Assembly: GCA_947174635.1 (NCBI GenBank) | Contig: CAMWJS010000025.1 | Span: 1-32,684 of the forward strand | Reading direction: 5' to 3' | Source: an uncultured Muribaculaceae bacterium | GTDB lineage: Bacteria > Bacteroidota > Bacteroidia > Bacteroidales > Muribaculaceae | DNA: 32,684 nucleotides | Shown here: positions 30,988 through 32,684 of the stretch, piece after piece | How the letters are laid out: each line of letters starts with the position of its first letter | Position numbering within the stretch: the first letter of the stretch is position 1 | The notes under the pieces: generated by a model | The model's input: the letters and a program-made list of their open reading frames with translations, nothing else | Database searches by the model: none | Told to the model about the DNA's origin: nothing | Program-made: the position numbers and the translations under genes

Positions 30988-32684
30988 TTATGATTTATAG
31001 TTACGTGTCTGAACCTGGATAGCCTCATATTTGAGGGGCTCTTTGAGAAGGATGGGCTTCTCGGTGTCGCCGGTATATTTCCAGCAGCTCACATACATAT
31101 AGTCCTTATCGTTACGGGCAGCCTCGCCGTCGGCAGTCTGATATTCCTCGCGGAAGTGTGCGCCACACGACTCGTTGCGGTTGAGGGCGTCGATTGCCAT
31201 CATCTTGGCCATCACGAGGAAGTCTTCCAGACGGAGAGCTTTTTCAAGTTCGGTGTTGAGGTCGTCGGCCGAACCTACCACGCGGAGGTCGGTGTAGAAT
31301 TCCTTGCGCACTTCTTCGATTTCCTTAGTGGCTTTCACAAGGCTCTGGAGCGTGCGGCCCATGCCTACGAGGTTCCACATCACGTGACCGAGACGTTTGT
31401 GGATTTCGTCGGGCGATTTCGTACCCTTGATGTTCATCAGCTTCTCGATGCGAGCCTTGACGTCAGCCTCAGCCTGAGCGAACTCAGGGGTGTTGGTCTT
31501 GAAGTGGGGCACTTTGATCTGGTCGCTGAGATAATTCTGAAGGGTGTAGGGAAGCACGAAGTAACCGTCGGCAAGACCCTGCATGAGCGCCGATGCGCCG
31601 AGACGGTTTGCACCGTGGTCGGAGAAGTTGCATTCGCCGATAGCGAAAAGACCCTTGATAGAGGTCTGCAGCTCGTAGTCGACCCAGATACCGCCCATTG
31701 TGTAGTGGCTGGCGGGGAATATCTGCATGGGGGTCTCGTAGGGGTTGTCATCAGAAATCATCTGATACATGTCGAAGAGGTTGCCGTAGCGGTCACGCAC
31801 TACATCTGCACCGAGACGTTCGATGGCATATTTGAAGTCGAGGTATACGGCGTTGCCCGTACCTACGCCGTAGCCTGCGTCGCAACGTTCCTTGGCGGCA
31901 CGCGATGCGATGTCGCGGGGGCAGAGGTTACCGAATGCGGGATAGCGGCGTTCGAGATAGAAGTCGCGGTCTTCGTCGGGTATGTCGGTCGGTTTGAGCT
32001 TGCCGGCGCGGATAGCCTCTGCGTCTTCTTTCTTTTTGGGCACCCAGATGCGGCCGTCGTTACGGAGCGACTCCGACATGAGGGTGAGTTTCGACTGGTC
32101 CTCGCCGTGCACGGGGATACATGTGGGGTGTATCTGGGTGAACGCGAGGTTAGAGAGATATGCACCTTTCTTGAATGCCTGGATGGCAGCTGAGCCGTTG
32201 CAGCCCATGGCGTTGGTCGAAAGGAAGAATGTGCGGCCATAACCTCCGGTGGCGAGAACCACAGCGTGGGCGGCATAGCGTTCGAGCTTACCGGTCACGA
32301 GGTTGCGCACGATGATACCGCGGGCGCGGCCGTCGATGATGACGAGGTCGAGCATCTCGCGGCGGTTGTACGATTTTACAGTGCCTTTCTGGATCTGGCG
32401 GTTGAGCGAAGCATACGCGCCGAGAAGGAGCTGCTGGCCGGTCTGACCTTTGGCGTAGAATGTACGTGACACCTGTGCGCCACCGAACGAACGGTTGGCA
32501 AGCAGACCGCCGTACTCGCGGGCGAAAGGAACGCCCTGCTGCACGCACTGGTCGATGATATTGTTCGATACTTCGGCAAGACGGTATACGTTGGCTTCGC
32601 GCGAACGGAAGTCACCGCCCTTCACTGTATCGTAGAAAAGACGGTATACAGAGTCGCCGTCGTTCTGATAGTTCTTGGCTGCGT
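30988..32684 (-). CDS. frdA: fumarate reductase/succinate dehydrogenase flavoprotein subunit (5'-truncated by window)
   Basis: Catalytic FAD subunit of the fumarate reductase complex. The reading frame is open to the window edge: upstream of the GTG at 32625 it continues as [18 protein letters not shown], so the true start and the FAD-binding N-terminus lie outside. Visible signatures are [30 protein letters not shown], the substrate/FAD region [15 protein letters not shown], and [21 protein letters not shown]. The C-terminal domain ends at 30988. About 565 residues are present. It is co-transcribed with frdB. Confidence 0.95.
   Translation of the reverse strand, partial: AAKNYQNDGDSVYRLFYDTVKGGDFRSREANVYRLAEVSNNIIDQCVQQGVPFAREYGGLLANRSFGGAQVSRTFYAKGQTGQQLLLGAYASLNRQIQKGTVKSYNRREMLDLVIIDGRARGIIVRNLVTGKLERYAAHAVVLATGGYGRTFFLSTNAMGCNGSAAIQAFKKGAYLSNLAFTQIHPTCIPVHGEDQSKLTLMSESLRNDGRIWVPKKKEDAEAIRAGKLKPTDIPDEDRDFYLERRYPAFGNLCPRDIASRAAKERCDAGYGVGTGNAVYLDFKYAIERLGADVVRDRYGNLFDMYQMISDDNPYETPMQIFPASHYTMGGIWVDYELQTSIKGLFAIGECNFSDHGANRLGASALMQGLADGYFVLPYTLQNYLSDQIKVPHFKTNTPEFAQAEADVKARIEKLMNIKGTKSPDEIHKRLGHVMWNLVGMGRTLQSLVKATKEIEEVRKEFYTDLRVVGSADDLNTELEKALRLEDFLVMAKMMAIDALNRNESCGAHFREEYQTADGEAARNDKDYMYVSCWKYTGDTEKPILLKEPLKYEAIQVQTRNYKS

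Noticed and set aside
31156-32193. A 345-aa plus-strand frame inside frdA.
   Set aside because: Antisense shadow; frdA motifs are continuous on the other strand.

Overview
The window looks like a chromosomal segment of a gut Bacteroidales bacterium, most likely Muribaculaceae-like; the family is an inference from gene content and style. The sequence shows several promoters of the Bacteroidota form (TTG or TTTG, about 20 bp, then TAnnTTTG), few Shine-Dalgarno sites, a BspA-type leucine-rich repeat protein, a protein with a type IX secretion-like C-terminal tail, and a Bacteroidota-type fumarate reductase. Most genes are housekeeping genes. I see no phage, complete insertion sequence, CRISPR array or defence island.

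Layout. 1-2600: mtaB followed by a lipid A type acyltransferase (minus strand, GTGA overlap), surrounded by palindromic intergenic repeats. 2616-6420: M3 peptidase, leucine-rich repeat protein and HU (minus). 6708-9571: two overlapping rhomboid proteases and a membrane-anchored endonuclease/exonuclease/phosphatase-fold protein (plus). 9597-11096: fused 5'-nucleotidase (minus). 11364-11651: three identical tRNA-Arg(ACG) genes in perfect 107-bp tandem. 11835-13115: secreted protein of unknown function. 13351-15614: metY-bioB. 15694-17554: LytTR-type two-component pair (minus). 17877-18287: small membrane protein (minus). 18556-19698: aldose 1-epimerase lipoprotein. 20243-25111: LoiP-like M48 lipoprotein, hflX, dGTPase and a TPM-domain protein (plus). 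25278-28864: YqhD-like alcohol dehydrogenase and polynucleotide phosphorylase (minus). 29051-29971: FemAB/GNAT-like protein (plus). 30200 to the end: frdB and the 5'-truncated frdA (minus).

The least explained material lies between genes. First, three spacers in the last 9 kb (after dgt, after the TPM gene, and between the FemAB-like gene and frdB) share a composite architecture: a leader with a 7-bp period (ATTCATA/ATGCATA) followed by arrays with an exact 9-bp period whose units are palindromic or near-palindromic (GTCNGACNN, CTCNGAGNA, CCTTAATGA/CCTTAGAGT). Second, a dispersed family of palindromic elements carries GTGTTGCAAAAC-like ends and GTAGGGAC cores. Third, all three tRNA-Arg(ACG) copies replace the nearly universal G19-C56 elbow pair with A19-U56.

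Several starts were moved from the longest open frame using promoter position or coupling: the acyltransferase (GTG at 1082), M3 peptidase (4763), the secreted protein (11835), the small membrane protein (18287) and dGTPase (22411).
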